A stretch of 7,962 nt of DNA from Prevotella sp. CAG:485 (GCA_000437495.1 FR897867.1:1187-9148), one strand, 5' to 3'. Positions 1 through 6,871 are shown, counted from the stretch's first letter. Numbers and translations: made by a program. The notes: a model not told the origin generated them from the sequence alone.

Positions 1-1308
1 ACAGGTACCGAGGCTTCGCTGCAAAAGCTTTTCAATGTGGCTTTGATTACCCAATTCAGTATCGTTGCCGTGGTTATTGTAGCCGCTGAAACCATTGGCC
101 TTTACTATATCAACCATTATACCAATATCCCCGCCAACAAAATCTTTGCAACAAACTGGGTTTATCAACTGTCGGTGATAACCCTGGCTTTCAATATTGT
201 CAAAGTGCCGTACAACGCCATGATAATAGCATTTGAAAAAATGTCGTTTTACGCCTTCTTCGGCTTAGGCGAGGTCATTCTCAGGCTGTTGGCTGTGCTT
301 TCGCTCGTATTGTTCTCACGCCATTTACTGATTATCTATTCGGCGCAATTTTTGCTTGTTACGGTGGTGGCAGTTTATACCTACAAGCTTTACTGCACAC
401 ATGCCCGCGTCTTCGGCAGAGTATGCCGTTTCCGATGGTTTTGGCAGAAAGACACCTTTGTCAGCCTGATTACCTTCAGCGGTTGGAACACCTTGGGTTC
501 ATGCGCCACAATGGGTGCATTTCAAGGCACGTCACTCATACTGAATCGCTATTTCGGAGTAGTGGCGAATGCGGCATTCGGCATCATGGCAATGCTTCAA
601 CAAGCCACTTACAGCATCCTTACAAGCTTTCAGACCGCGTATTCCCCGCAGCTTGTTACCCTTTATGCCAGGCGCTCGGTTGATAAGTTGCGCGAGTTCA
701 TTTACAGCCTCGGCAAATATTCCTTTTACATAGCCTCGGCTTTGTTGGTGCCGGTATGTATGAACATAAACCTGGTGCTTCGCATCTGGCTCGGCAACGA
801 CGCCATACCCACATACACGGCAGCTTTCTGCGTGCTTTGTCTGGTGAGCAACGGCATCGATTGCGTTGCCGCCCCCGGACTGGTCTGCAATCAGGCCACC
901 GGAAGAATCAAGATTTATAACATATTCTGCGGTGTGATTATGCTCTCAACCCTGCCGCTGGTGTGGGTAACGCTCAAATTTACCGGGGTGGCTGCCACAG
1001 CCTTTGTGGTGAGATGCATCATAGCCTCAGCCATGTTTATCTTTACCATCATCCTCATGCGCCGACAGATTGGGTTGAGTGCTGTGCGTTATATTTATGT
1101 TGCCTTTCTGCGTCCCCTGATAATACTCTTGCCCTCATTTGCCGTGTCGTGGTGGATTTATTCTCAGTTCGACTCAGATGTGTATGCCGCCATAGCCTCC
1201 ATTCTTTCATTCTGGGTTTTGGAAGCCCTAACGGTTTTGTTCTTAGGCTTAACAAAGACAGAGCGACAGACTTTGTTCAGCAGATTGCGTCCTGTGCCTG
1301 CGTCATAA
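1..1308 (+). CDS. Wzx-like polysaccharide flippase (MATE/MVF superfamily), 5' end missing
   Basis: The reading frame is open from base 1 to the TAA at 1306-1308, so the true start lies outside the window; the GTG at 37 is an internal valine. 435 residues are visible. Members of this family usually have about 480-500, so roughly one or two N-terminal membrane helices are missing. Many hydrophobic helices can be seen, for example visible residues 20-37, 55-75, 83-106, 108-128, 240-262, 273-291, 305-327, 330-353, 367-387 and 397-417. The run around residues 48-80, with FATNWVYQ, VPYNAMIIAFEKM and a following helix, is typical of Bacteroidota lipopolysaccharide/O-antigen flippases. The family moves undecaprenyl-linked oligosaccharides across the inner membrane. 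The glycosyltransferase downstream supports a polysaccharide locus. The substrate cannot be inferred. Confidence 0.9.
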   Translation, partial: TGTEASLQKLFNVALITQFSIVAVVIVAAETIGLYYINHYTNIPANKIFATNWVYQLSVITLAFNIVKVPYNAMIIAFEKMSFYAFFGLGEVILRLLAVLSLVLFSRHLLIIYSAQFLLVTVVAVYTYKLYCTHARVFGRVCRFRWFWQKDTFVSLITFSGWNTLGSCATMGAFQGTSLILNRYFGVVANAAFGIMAMLQQATYSILTSFQTAYSPQLVTLYARRSVDKLREFIYSLGKYSFYIASALLVPVCMNINLVLRIWLGNDAIPTYTAAFCVLCLVSNGIDCVAAPGLVCNQATGRIKIYNIFCGVIMLSTLPLVWVTLKFTGVAATAFVVRCIIASAMFIFTIILMRRQIGLSAVRYIYVAFLRPLIILLPSFAVSWWIYSQFDSDVYAAIASILSFWVLEALTVLFLGLTKTERQTLFSRLRPVPAS

Positions 1309-1562
1309 CGACTTATGGCGTCTTCCTTCAACCCCACAAACCAACATTTGGTGAGGGTAGGAGTTAGTGTCGTTACAATATAGACGCCGCAAATTACGTT
1401 TAGATTATGAGAGCGAGTTATCATCAATTCGGCAAAGCGATTTCTCCTAAGCGTTGACGTTTCTGTGTTCCTTTCGGAACCTGACTAATTAAGGCTCGCC
1501 CTGTGGCTCAGAATACATTCATTATCGGCTCAGCGGCCGGTACTATAACTCTGACTTAAAAC
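1309..1562. other. Gap without a gene inside the polysaccharide locus
   Basis: I see no convincing coding region on either strand in these 254 bases, although stop-free stretches from neighbouring shadow frames run into it. It contains two small hairpins: ACCAA-CAT-TTGGT at 1340-1352 and GTTCC-TTTC-GGAAC at 1467-1480. It also has a 7-bp direct repeat GGCTCAG at 1505-1511 and 1527-1533. No good TAnnTTTG promoter box was found. An in-frame TAA at 1557-1559 closes the glycosyltransferase frame just before its ATG. The gap is long for a tight operon, so it may hold a promoter, a long leader or remains of lost sequence. Confidence 0.4.
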
Positions 1563-2636
1563 ATGACTGACACACCACGTCCCCGGATCAGCATCATCAT
1601 ACCGGCCTATTGCGCCTCCGACCATCTGCATCTGTCGGTGGAATCGCTTCAGGCACAGACATTCACCGATTTTGAAATCATCATTGTTGAGGATAACTCG
1701 CCCGACGACGGAGCAACCTTAGGCAAGGCGCATCAACTTGCCGAAGCTGACCCAAGGATAAGAGTTGCCCGAACCAAAGTCAATTCCGGCTGCGGACCCT
1801 CACGCAACGTCGGCCTCGACATCGCCCGCGGCGAATATGTTACCTTCCTTGACGCTGACGACTCCCTCGCTCCGGTGGCATTAAAGAACCTCATTGACCT
1901 GGCCGATAAAAATAATGCCGATATAGTGTGCTTTGCCATGGAACGCGTTTATCCGTCGGGTAAAGTCCTTGGTCATGTAGAGAACGCACAGGCCTCGGTA
2001 TACGATGACCCTGAAGAAATTTCCGAAATAGCACTCAATGCCTTTTCCCCGTCGGTGGGTCATGGCCGAAAGACATATCCCATACATACCATCTCGCGTC
2101 TTATCCGCCGTTCGCTGCTTGATGAGGCCGGAATACGGTTTCCCTCCCTTCCGCATCTTTTGAGCGAAGATTTACCCTTTGTCTACGCCGGAATGCGCAG
2201 AGCCAAAGTCTATGTCTTCACCCCCGATACCTATTACCGTTACCTGCAGCGTCCCGGGTCCATAACCCACGACCCGCGCCCCGACATGATTCAGCGTTCT
2301 GTGGCGTCAGCAGAGAAATTCTCCGAATTTCTGAGTCAGGAAAAGGATGCTCCACAATATGCACAGGACAACGCCATGGGTTATGCCCTGTTGGGTGTGA
2401 GAGCTTACGCCAAACTGATGTTCACCTCAAACAGCTCTTTCGCTTACAAGCGCCGTTGGGTGAGAGAACAGGCCGACATTCCCTATTTCCGTACCGTATA
2501 CGAAAAATATCCCTGGCGAAGTATGCCCTTCAAACACAAAATAGGCTTCTGGGCCTTCTACCGCAAACACTCGTTGCTGTTGTATGCCCTCATCGTGGGC
2601 CAGGAGAAATTGCGGGCGCTCTTGGGCAAGAACTAA
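1563..2636 (+). CDS. Family 2 glycosyltransferase (GT-A fold)
   Basis: A complete 357-residue protein. The ATG at 1563 is the first start after the in-frame TAA at 1557, and the protein opens directly into the GT2 domain, so the start is secure. The nucleotide-binding start of the domain is ISIIIPAY (9-16), followed by VEDNSPDDG (42-50). The conserved SRNVGLDIARGEYVTFLDADD stretch ends in the metal-binding DXD-type motif at 97-100. An SED motif (201-203) lies where family members have the catalytic-base acidic residue. No membrane segment is evident, and the C-terminal third is basic and aromatic-rich. Enzymes of this type transfer a sugar from a nucleotide-sugar donor to a lipid-linked acceptor at the cytoplasmic face of the inner membrane. 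The upstream flippase fits capsule, exopolysaccharide or O-antigen assembly. Donor and linkage cannot be read from sequence. Confidence 0.95.
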   Translation: MTDTPRPRISIIIPAYCASDHLHLSVESLQAQTFTDFEIIIVEDNSPDDGATLGKAHQLAEADPRIRVARTKVNSGCGPSRNVGLDIARGEYVTFLDADDSLAPVALKNLIDLADKNNADIVCFAMERVYPSGKVLGHVENAQASVYDDPEEISEIALNAFSPSVGHGRKTYPIHTISRLIRRSLLDEAGIRFPSLPHLLSEDLPFVYAGMRRAKVYVFTPDTYYRYLQRPGSITHDPRPDMIQRSVASAEKFSEFLSQEKDAPQYAQDNAMGYALLGVRAYAKLMFTSNSSFAYKRRWVREQADIPYFRTVYEKYPWRSMPFKHKIGFWAFYRKHSLLLYALIVGQEKLRALLGKN

Positions 2637-2724
2637 CCAGCGCAAAGAACGGAAAAATAGGTATTTGGTGAAGTCTGAAAGGTGCATTGGGGTGCAGTAA
2701 CGTGAATCAAAATACAATCAAATA

Positions 2725-3609
2725 ATGGCTAAGAAAAAAGACAGAACTTACGACTCATTGCAGAATCCGTTTGATGGATTCGATTGCTTTCCTAAGGGGG
2801 AGGTTGAGAACGTAAAACTGATGCTTATGACAATGGCATCGCACACCGGAATAACCCCTGAGGAATATGCAGCTTTCATTGCTCAAGGCGGCATGAGTGC
2901 TTTCCAGGAAAGACGAGTCAATGCGTATGTCGATGAATATCTGAATAACAGCTGTTCCAATCCTGAGGAAAAAGCCCTGCCTGATGCCGATCAAAAATCC
3001 CTGCGCCTCAAAATTCAGATGAAAGGCGTCTCCAAGCCGCCAATGTGGCGTGAGATAGTTATTCCGGCAGATTTCAATTTCTTCCAGCTTCATCTTGCCA
3101 TCCAAGCTGTAATGGGGCTTTATGACGCACATCTGTGGCAATTCCAGCATAAAGCATACGACTCTGGTCTGCAGATAGGAATCCCGGCTGACGATAACGA
3201 CGGCTTCGGTCTGTATGAATATACCAATGATGCCAACTCAACCCCCGTAACGAGCTACCTTTCAGAAAAAGGAGACAAGCTGGAATATGTTTATGATTTC
3301 GGCGACGACTGGATTTTTAAGGTCAGTGTTGAGGAAGTCATGGACCACCCTGTCGATGGGGCTCATTGTACCCGATGGAAAGGCGATTTGCAGCCTTTGG
3401 AAGACACCGGCGGCATTTGGGCTTACACCACTATCAGGGATGCTTTTGCTGACGGTGTGAAGCTGACTGCTTCTCAAAAAAAGAAATTGGCCCAGGATTT
3501 AGGCTTTATGTCATTCAGGGAATTATCCGAGCGTGTTGAAGATGCAGACTTTGACATAGAAGTAGTAGCTGCGGAGCTGGCTAACATCCCTGAAAGCGGA
3601 CAGATGTAG
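2725..3609 (+). CDS. Plasmid pRiA4b ORF-3 family protein (IS1096 passenger TnpR-like)
   Basis: A complete 294-residue soluble protein without signal peptide. The ATG at 2725 is preceded by an A-rich leader, and the frame is closed upstream by TAA at 2698. The N-terminal 90 residues are a mostly helical extension with no motif I recognise. The pRiA4b ORF-3 domain (PF07929) starts at about residue 93 with LRLKIQMKGVSKPPMWRE. It continues with the helix that ends in AHLWQFQ (about 125-131), the hallmark YVYDFGDDW (188-196) and the PLEDTGG element (224-230). The usual cysteine just before that element is displaced (C215, within HCTRWKG). The biochemical function of the family is unknown; its name comes from occurrences on plasmids and beside a transposon. 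I see no transposase or terminal repeats here, so the gene is probably an ordinary chromosomal copy. Confidence 0.9.
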   Translation: MAKKKDRTYDSLQNPFDGFDCFPKGEVENVKLMLMTMASHTGITPEEYAAFIAQGGMSAFQERRVNAYVDEYLNNSCSNPEEKALPDADQKSLRLKIQMKGVSKPPMWREIVIPADFNFFQLHLAIQAVMGLYDAHLWQFQHKAYDSGLQIGIPADDNDGFGLYEYTNDANSTPVTSYLSEKGDKLEYVYDFGDDWIFKVSVEEVMDHPVDGAHCTRWKGDLQPLEDTGGIWAYTTIRDAFADGVKLTASQKKKLAQDLGFMSFRELSERVEDADFDIEVVAAELANIPESGQM

Positions 3610-3620
3610 AATTCTGACTG

Positions 3621-3637
3621 GCAGAGTGAGCCTCTGC
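3621..3637 (+). terminator. Possible terminator hairpin after the pRiA4b-family gene
   Basis: A perfect 6-bp inverted repeat GCAGAG / CTCTGC with a 5-base loop starts 12 bases after the stop codon at 3609. The following sequence is only moderately T-rich (TTGCAATAATTGCTTTT), so termination is plausible but not certain. Confidence 0.35.
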
Positions 3638-3650
3638 TTGCAATAATTGC

Positions 3651-3686
3651 TTTTACGGCATAGGTGAATAAGCCTTTGCCGTGAAG
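3651..3686 (+). other. Stem-loop upstream of the sulfur-enzyme promoter
   Basis: TTTTACGGCA (3651-3660) can pair with TGCCGTGAAG (3677-3686) over 10 bp with two G-T wobbles, enclosing a 16-base loop. Part of the 3' arm can instead form GCCTT/AAGGC (3672-3676 with 3684-3688), followed by CTTTTC, so two folds compete. It lies just upstream of the promoter at 3691-3724. It is either the end of the previous transcript or a regulatory structure. Confidence 0.4.
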
Positions 3687-3690
3687 GCCT

Positions 3691-3724
3691 TTTCAGGAAT
3701 GTCCGAAATAATTGCTTAACTTTG
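3691..3724 (+). promoter_or_regulatory. Bacteroidota-type promoter for the four-domain sulfur enzyme
   Basis: TAACTTTG at 3717-3724 matches the TAnnTTTG -7 consensus exactly. TTTC at 3691-3694 is a near match to the TTTG -33 element, with a 22-base spacer that is slightly long. Transcription would begin around 3730, giving a leader of about 20 bases before the ATG at 3752. The box is preceded by GAAATAATTG, which recurs in front of the + promoter near 6843. Confidence 0.65.
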
Positions 3725-3751
3725 TAAAAAATTCCCCAAACACTCTATATC

Positions 3752-6205
3752 ATGAAACATGTAATTGTCGGTGGTGTTGCGGGAGGAGCGACTGCCGCCG
3801 CACGTATTCGAAGGAATACAGAAAAAGATCAGATAATACTGCTCGAGAAGGGCGACTATATCTCATACGCTAACTGTGGCTTGCCATATTATATAGGCGG
3901 AGTGATAGAAGACCGCAACCGTCTCTTTGTGCAGACTCCGAAAGCCTTCGGCCGCCGCTTCAATATCGATGTGCGCGTTCGCTCGGAGGTTACGGCTGTC
4001 AACCCTGAGGAGAAGACCGTAACAGTGCGTAATGCCGACGGCTCAACATATACCGAATCATACAACAGGCTGTTGCTCTCGCCCGGAGCCTCGCCCGTGG
4101 TGCCTCCACTGTCAGGAATCGACAGTGAGGGCATTTTCACCCTGCGCAATGTGGCTGATACAGACCGTATCAAGAATTATATGCAGAGCCACGCCATTAA
4201 ACGCGCTGTGATTGTAGGCGGCGGATTCATCGGTCTGGAAATGGCCGAAAACCTGCATCACGCAGGCGCTGAGGTGAGCGTTGTTGAGATGGCTGACCAG
4301 GTGATGGCGCCTATTGATTATTCCATGGCTGCCATAGTGCATGAACATCTGCAGGAAAAGGGCGTAAAGCTCTATCTGGGTCAGGCCGTATCGGGCTTCG
4401 AGAAGAAGGGCGACTCCCTGACGGTGAATTTCAAATCGGGCATTTCGGTGGAGGCTGACCTCGTGTTGCTCTCTATAGGCGTTCGAGCCGAAACGCGTCT
4501 TGCCTCGGAAGCAGGTCTGGAGCTTGGTGAGATGCGCGGCATAAAGGTAAATGAATTTCTCCAGACTTCCAACTCCGACATCTATGCCGTGGGCGATGCC
4601 ATAGAATATCCGCATCCGCTCACCGGCAAACCGTGGCCCAACTTTCTGGCAGGTCCGGCCAACCGTCAGGCGCGTATAGTGGCTGACAACATGGTGTTCG
4701 GCAACAGTGTCAGATATGAAGGCTCCATAGGCACGTCCATAGCCAAAGTTTTCGACCTCACCGTTGCCGCTACCGGTCTGCCGGCCAAGCGTCTCAAACA
4801 GTTCGGCATGCCGTATCTCTCGGCCACAATCCATCCCGGCTCTCATGCCGGCTATTATCCCGGCTCGCTGCCGTTAGATATTAAGATTACCTTCTCGCCT
4901 GCCGACGGGCGTCTTTACGGTGCGCAGATTGTGGGCTATGAAGGCGTCGACAAACGAATCGACGAATACGCGCTTGTGATAAAGCATAAAGGTACTGTAT
5001 ACGACCTTATGGCGCTGGAACATGCCTACGCACCCCCGTTCTCGTCGGCCAAAGACCCGGTTGCCGTGTCAGGTTACGTGGCAGGCAATATCCTATCGGG
5101 CAAAATGAAACCTCTCTACTGGCGCGAACTTAAGCAGACTGACCCTGACTCCATTTTTCTGATAGATGTGCGCACAGCCGACGAATTTGCCCTCGGCAGC
5201 ATTAAGGGCGCCGTCAACATACCCCTTGACGACCTGCGTTCGCGATTAGGCGAGATTCCTCATAACAAGCCCATTTGCCTCTTCTGCGGTGTGGGATTGC
5301 GCGGCTATCTTGCCTCAAACATCCTCAGAGAGAATGGCTTTACGGATGTGCGTAACCTCATAGGTGGCCTCAGAACCTATAAAGTGGCTGTAAAGCCTGT
5401 TGAAACGCCGACTTCTGACATTCCGTCGGCTAACCGGCAGCCGCAGGCTTCCCTTCCCGCCAAAACCGCATCGGCCACAAAGACCCTGAAAGTGGATGCT
5501 TGCGGCATTCAGTGTCCCGGTCCGATTATGAAATTGCGCAAGAGTATGGAACAGCTTGCCGACGGAGAGCAGCTGGAAATTACCGCAACCGACAAAGCCT
5601 TCCCCCGCGACGCTGAGGCTTGGTGCCGCACCACCGGCAACCGCTTCATTGGCACCGGCTCGGAGAAAGGGGTGTATAAGGTAATTGTGGAGAAGTCATC
5701 TCCCGCTCCTCAGGCCGCAGCATCCGTGCCGGCTGAGCAGGGCAAGACATTCATTGTGTTCAGCGATGACCTCGACAAGGTGCTCGCCACCTTTGTCCTC
5801 GCCAACGGCGCAGCCGCAACCGGGCAAAAGGTTACCATGTTCTTCACATTCTGGGGTCTCAATGCAATCAAGAAAGAGCGCAAACCCAAAGTTGAGAAAG
5901 ACATCTTCGGACGAATGTTCGGCATGATGCTGCCTTCAAGTTCGCGCAAGCTCAAACTGTCGAAGATGCACATGGCCGGAATCGGAAGCCGGATGATGCG
6001 CCATATCATGCGCAAGAAAGGCATAGACTCGCTCGAAACCCTTCGCCAGCAGGCCATAGACAACGGCGTAGAGTTCATAGCCTGCCAGATGTCAATGGAC
6101 GTCATGGGCGTCAGCAAAGAAGAATTGCTCGACAACGTAACCATCGGCGGCGTAGCCACTTACATGGAACGCGCCGTAAAAGCCGACGTCAACCTCTTCA
6201 TCTAA
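3752..6205 (+). CDS. Four-module CoA-disulfide/persulfide reductase: CoADR-rhodanese-TusA-DsrE fusion
   Basis: A complete 817-residue cytoplasmic protein starting MKHVIVGG, which places the FAD-binding motif (GGVAGG, 7-12) right at the N-terminus as in relatives. Residues 1-440 form a CoA-disulfide/persulfide reductase: active-site Cys42 in NCGLPYYIGG, NAD(P)H site GGGFIGLE (156-163), YAVGDA (278-283), and a dimerisation domain with HAYAPPFSSAKDP (424-436). Tyr368/369 and Tyr426 are candidates for the family's conserved tyrosines. A rhodanese domain (about 452-545) has the loop CGVGLRG with Cys512. A TusA/SirA domain (about 578-647) has CPGP with Cys588. A DsrE-like DrsE_2 domain (about 665-817) has Cys778 in CQMSMDVMGV. 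Pro/Ala/Thr-rich linkers (550-579, 647-665) separate the last modules. In the family, flavin and NAD(P)H reduce CoA disulfide or persulfide, while rhodanese, TusA and DsrE relay sulfane sulfur. Handling polysulfide or sulfide-derived persulfides is my inference. It appears monocistronic. Confidence 0.95.
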   Translation: MKHVIVGGVAGGATAAARIRRNTEKDQIILLEKGDYISYANCGLPYYIGGVIEDRNRLFVQTPKAFGRRFNIDVRVRSEVTAVNPEEKTVTVRNADGSTYTESYNRLLLSPGASPVVPPLSGIDSEGIFTLRNVADTDRIKNYMQSHAIKRAVIVGGGFIGLEMAENLHHAGAEVSVVEMADQVMAPIDYSMAAIVHEHLQEKGVKLYLGQAVSGFEKKGDSLTVNFKSGISVEADLVLLSIGVRAETRLASEAGLELGEMRGIKVNEFLQTSNSDIYAVGDAIEYPHPLTGKPWPNFLAGPANRQARIVADNMVFGNSVRYEGSIGTSIAKVFDLTVAATGLPAKRLKQFGMPYLSATIHPGSHAGYYPGSLPLDIKITFSPADGRLYGAQIVGYEGVDKRIDEYALVIKHKGTVYDLMALEHAYAPPFSSAKDPVAVSGYVAGNILSGKMKPLYWRELKQTDPDSIFLIDVRTADEFALGSIKGAVNIPLDDLRSRLGEIPHNKPICLFCGVGLRGYLASNILRENGFTDVRNLIGGLRTYKVAVKPVETPTSDIPSANRQPQASLPAKTASATKTLKVDACGIQCPGPIMKLRKSMEQLADGEQLEITATDKAFPRDAEAWCRTTGNRFIGTGSEKGVYKVIVEKSSPAPQAAASVPAEQGKTFIVFSDDLDKVLATFVLANGAAATGQKVTMFFTFWGLNAIKKERKPKVEKDIFGRMFGMMLPSSSRKLKLSKMHMAGIGSRMMRHIMRKKGIDSLETLRQQAIDNGVEFIACQMSMDVMGVSKEELLDNVTIGGVATYMERAVKADVNLFI

Positions 6206-6235
6206 CCAATCCCCCCATTACCTACTTCCCCTACT

Positions 6236-6270
6236 GCACCCTAAAGGTCTGATAAAGGCTTTTGGGGTGC
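6236..6270 (+). terminator. Strong stem-loop after the sulfur-enzyme gene
   Basis: GCACCCTAAAGGTCT (6236-6250) pairs with AGGCTTTTGGGGTGC (6256-6270) over 15 bp with three G-T wobbles and a 5-base GATAA loop, 30 bases after the stop codon. The T-run (TTTTT, 6288-6292) lies about 17 bases beyond the stem rather than directly after it. It is therefore probably a transcript-end or mRNA-stabilising hairpin, not a textbook intrinsic terminator. Confidence 0.65.
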
Positions 6271-6405
6271 AATTCGCCTGTCTTGTCTTTTTACTTTAAT
6301 GCCATTTTGTTGAACTAACCTCTCTCAAGACATCAATAACTATATTCTCTTAGGGGGGTATCTAATTCGATTCCCTTTCTCCTTTTGTAAAGCGGCCTTT
6401 TGCCA

Positions 6406-6798
6406 TTATCCAATGATTTCCCAATGACCGCCCTTGGTCTTGCCTATGCGCTTTATTTTACCGGCTTGTCTAAGAGCGGCGATAATACGATTGACTTTTC
6501 TCAGTGAGAATCCTGAAAGTTGTGCCAATTTGGGCTGAGTTATATAGACGTTCTCTCGAATAGCGGTGAGGATAGTTTTATTCGCGTCATTATTCTCGCC
6601 ATTATTCTCGCCGGCTTTTCGAGAAATCGAGTTGGCAAGTGGGTATTCCACGGCTGCCACGATGCGGTTAGCTCTATCCTGCTTTTCTTCCCACATTTCC
6701 TGCATCTGCGGATCGCGGATGATGATACCAAGTGCATTTGTGGCTTCGCCTCCACGCCGCGGCGACCAAAAAAAAATCAAAAACATGTTGTAAAACAT
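6406..6798 (-). CDS. Small protein with C-terminal winged helix-turn-helix domain
   Basis: A 130-codon minus-strand gene. The C-terminal part (about 73-130) reads as a winged helix: ANKTILTAIRENVYITQ, then LAQLSGFSLRKVNRIIAALRQAG with the likely recognition helix (98-111), and a wing IKRIGKTKGGHWEII (115-129). This type of domain binds DNA and also forms the C-terminus of larger AlbA/RecG-like proteins, so the gene could be a regulator or the leftover end of one. The middle (about 20-60) is charged and helical with no motif I know. The first 11 residues (MFYNMFLIFFW) are hydrophobic and unlike the rest, and are encoded across a T9 tract. The true start may be internal, for example Met32 or Met35. 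A GENNGENN repeat lies at 63-70. No function is assigned. Confidence 0.65.
   Translation of the reverse strand: MFYNMFLIFFWSPRRGGEATNALGIIIRDPQMQEMWEEKQDRANRIVAAVEYPLANSISRKAGENNGENNDANKTILTAIRENVYITQPKLAQLSGFSLRKVNRIIAALRQAGKIKRIGKTKGGHWEIIG
6577..6612 (-). repeat. 12-bp tandem repeat inside the winged-helix gene
   Basis: ATTATTCTCGCC occurs twice head to tail at 6589-6600 and 6601-6612 (+ strand letters). A degenerate third unit (9 of 12 matches) lies at 6577-6588. On the coding strand the units encode GENN, GENN and DANK. The unit length is a multiple of three, so copy-number changes would lengthen or shorten the linker before the winged helix without a frameshift. Confidence 0.85.
6768..6776. 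repeat. Homopolymer A9/T9 tract near the 5' end of the winged-helix gene
   Basis: Nine consecutive A on the + strand, which are T on the coding strand, span codons 8-11 of the minus-strand reading frame. Slippage of one base would disconnect the upstream ATGs from the downstream frame. The tract also makes this spot prone to sequencing or assembly error. Confidence 0.8.
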
Positions 6799-6807
6799 AT
6801 AATTTTA

Positions 6808-6825
6808 GTGCAAATATATTTGCAC
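6808..6825. promoter_or_regulatory. Perfect 18-bp palindrome with back-to-back -7 boxes
   Basis: GTGCAAATATATTTGCAC is a perfect inverted repeat without spacer, lying between two divergent reading frames. TATATTTG at 6815-6822 on the + strand, and the same octamer on the minus strand (6818-6811), each match the Bacteroidota -7 consensus TAnnTTTG. It could be a bidirectional promoter core, an operator for a dimeric regulator, or both. The -33 partners for these boxes are weak on both strands. A further short inverted repeat ATGTT-GTAA-AACAT (6785-6798) covers the first codons of the minus gene. Confidence 0.6.
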
Positions 6826-6850
6826 GGGTGAAATAATTGTTGTAACTTTA
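6819..6850 (+). promoter_or_regulatory. Bacteroidota-type + strand promoter before the 38-codon frame
   Basis: TTTG (6819-6822), a 20-base spacer and TAACTTTA (6843-6850) match the -33/-7 layout with one mismatch in the -7 box. The -33 element lies inside the palindrome at 6808-6825, so a protein bound to the palindrome would block it. Transcription would start near 6857, just ahead of the ATG at 6872. The spacer contains GAAATAATTG (6830-6839), shared with the promoter at 3717. Confidence 0.5.
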
Positions 6851-6871
6851 CTCTCTGAAATAAGCTATGTT

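Noticed and set aside
37..39. GTG as the start of the flippase
   Set aside because: The frame is open and protein-like back to base 1 (TGTEASLQKLFN...), and the protein would lack family N-terminal helices if it began here.
963..1367. A 134-codon + frame overlapping the flippase 3' end and entering the gap
   Set aside because: Most of it is an out-of-frame shadow of the flippase, and the translation is Cys/His-rich without pattern.
2725..3609. A mobile element suggested by the 'IS1096 passenger TnpR' family name
   Set aside because: There are no terminal inverted repeats, target duplications, transposase or recombinase motifs around it; the family is common on chromosomes.
4112..4846. A 244-codon minus-strand open frame
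   Set aside because: It lies entirely antisense to the reductase module, whose motifs are unmistakable; its translation has no domain-like features.
5710..6159. A 149-codon minus-strand open frame
   Set aside because: It is antisense to the DsrE-like module and is explained by the codon bias of that gene.
6520..6831. A 103-codon + strand frame opposite the winged-helix gene
   Set aside because: The minus strand gives a coherent winged-helix protein here; the + frame is its shadow.
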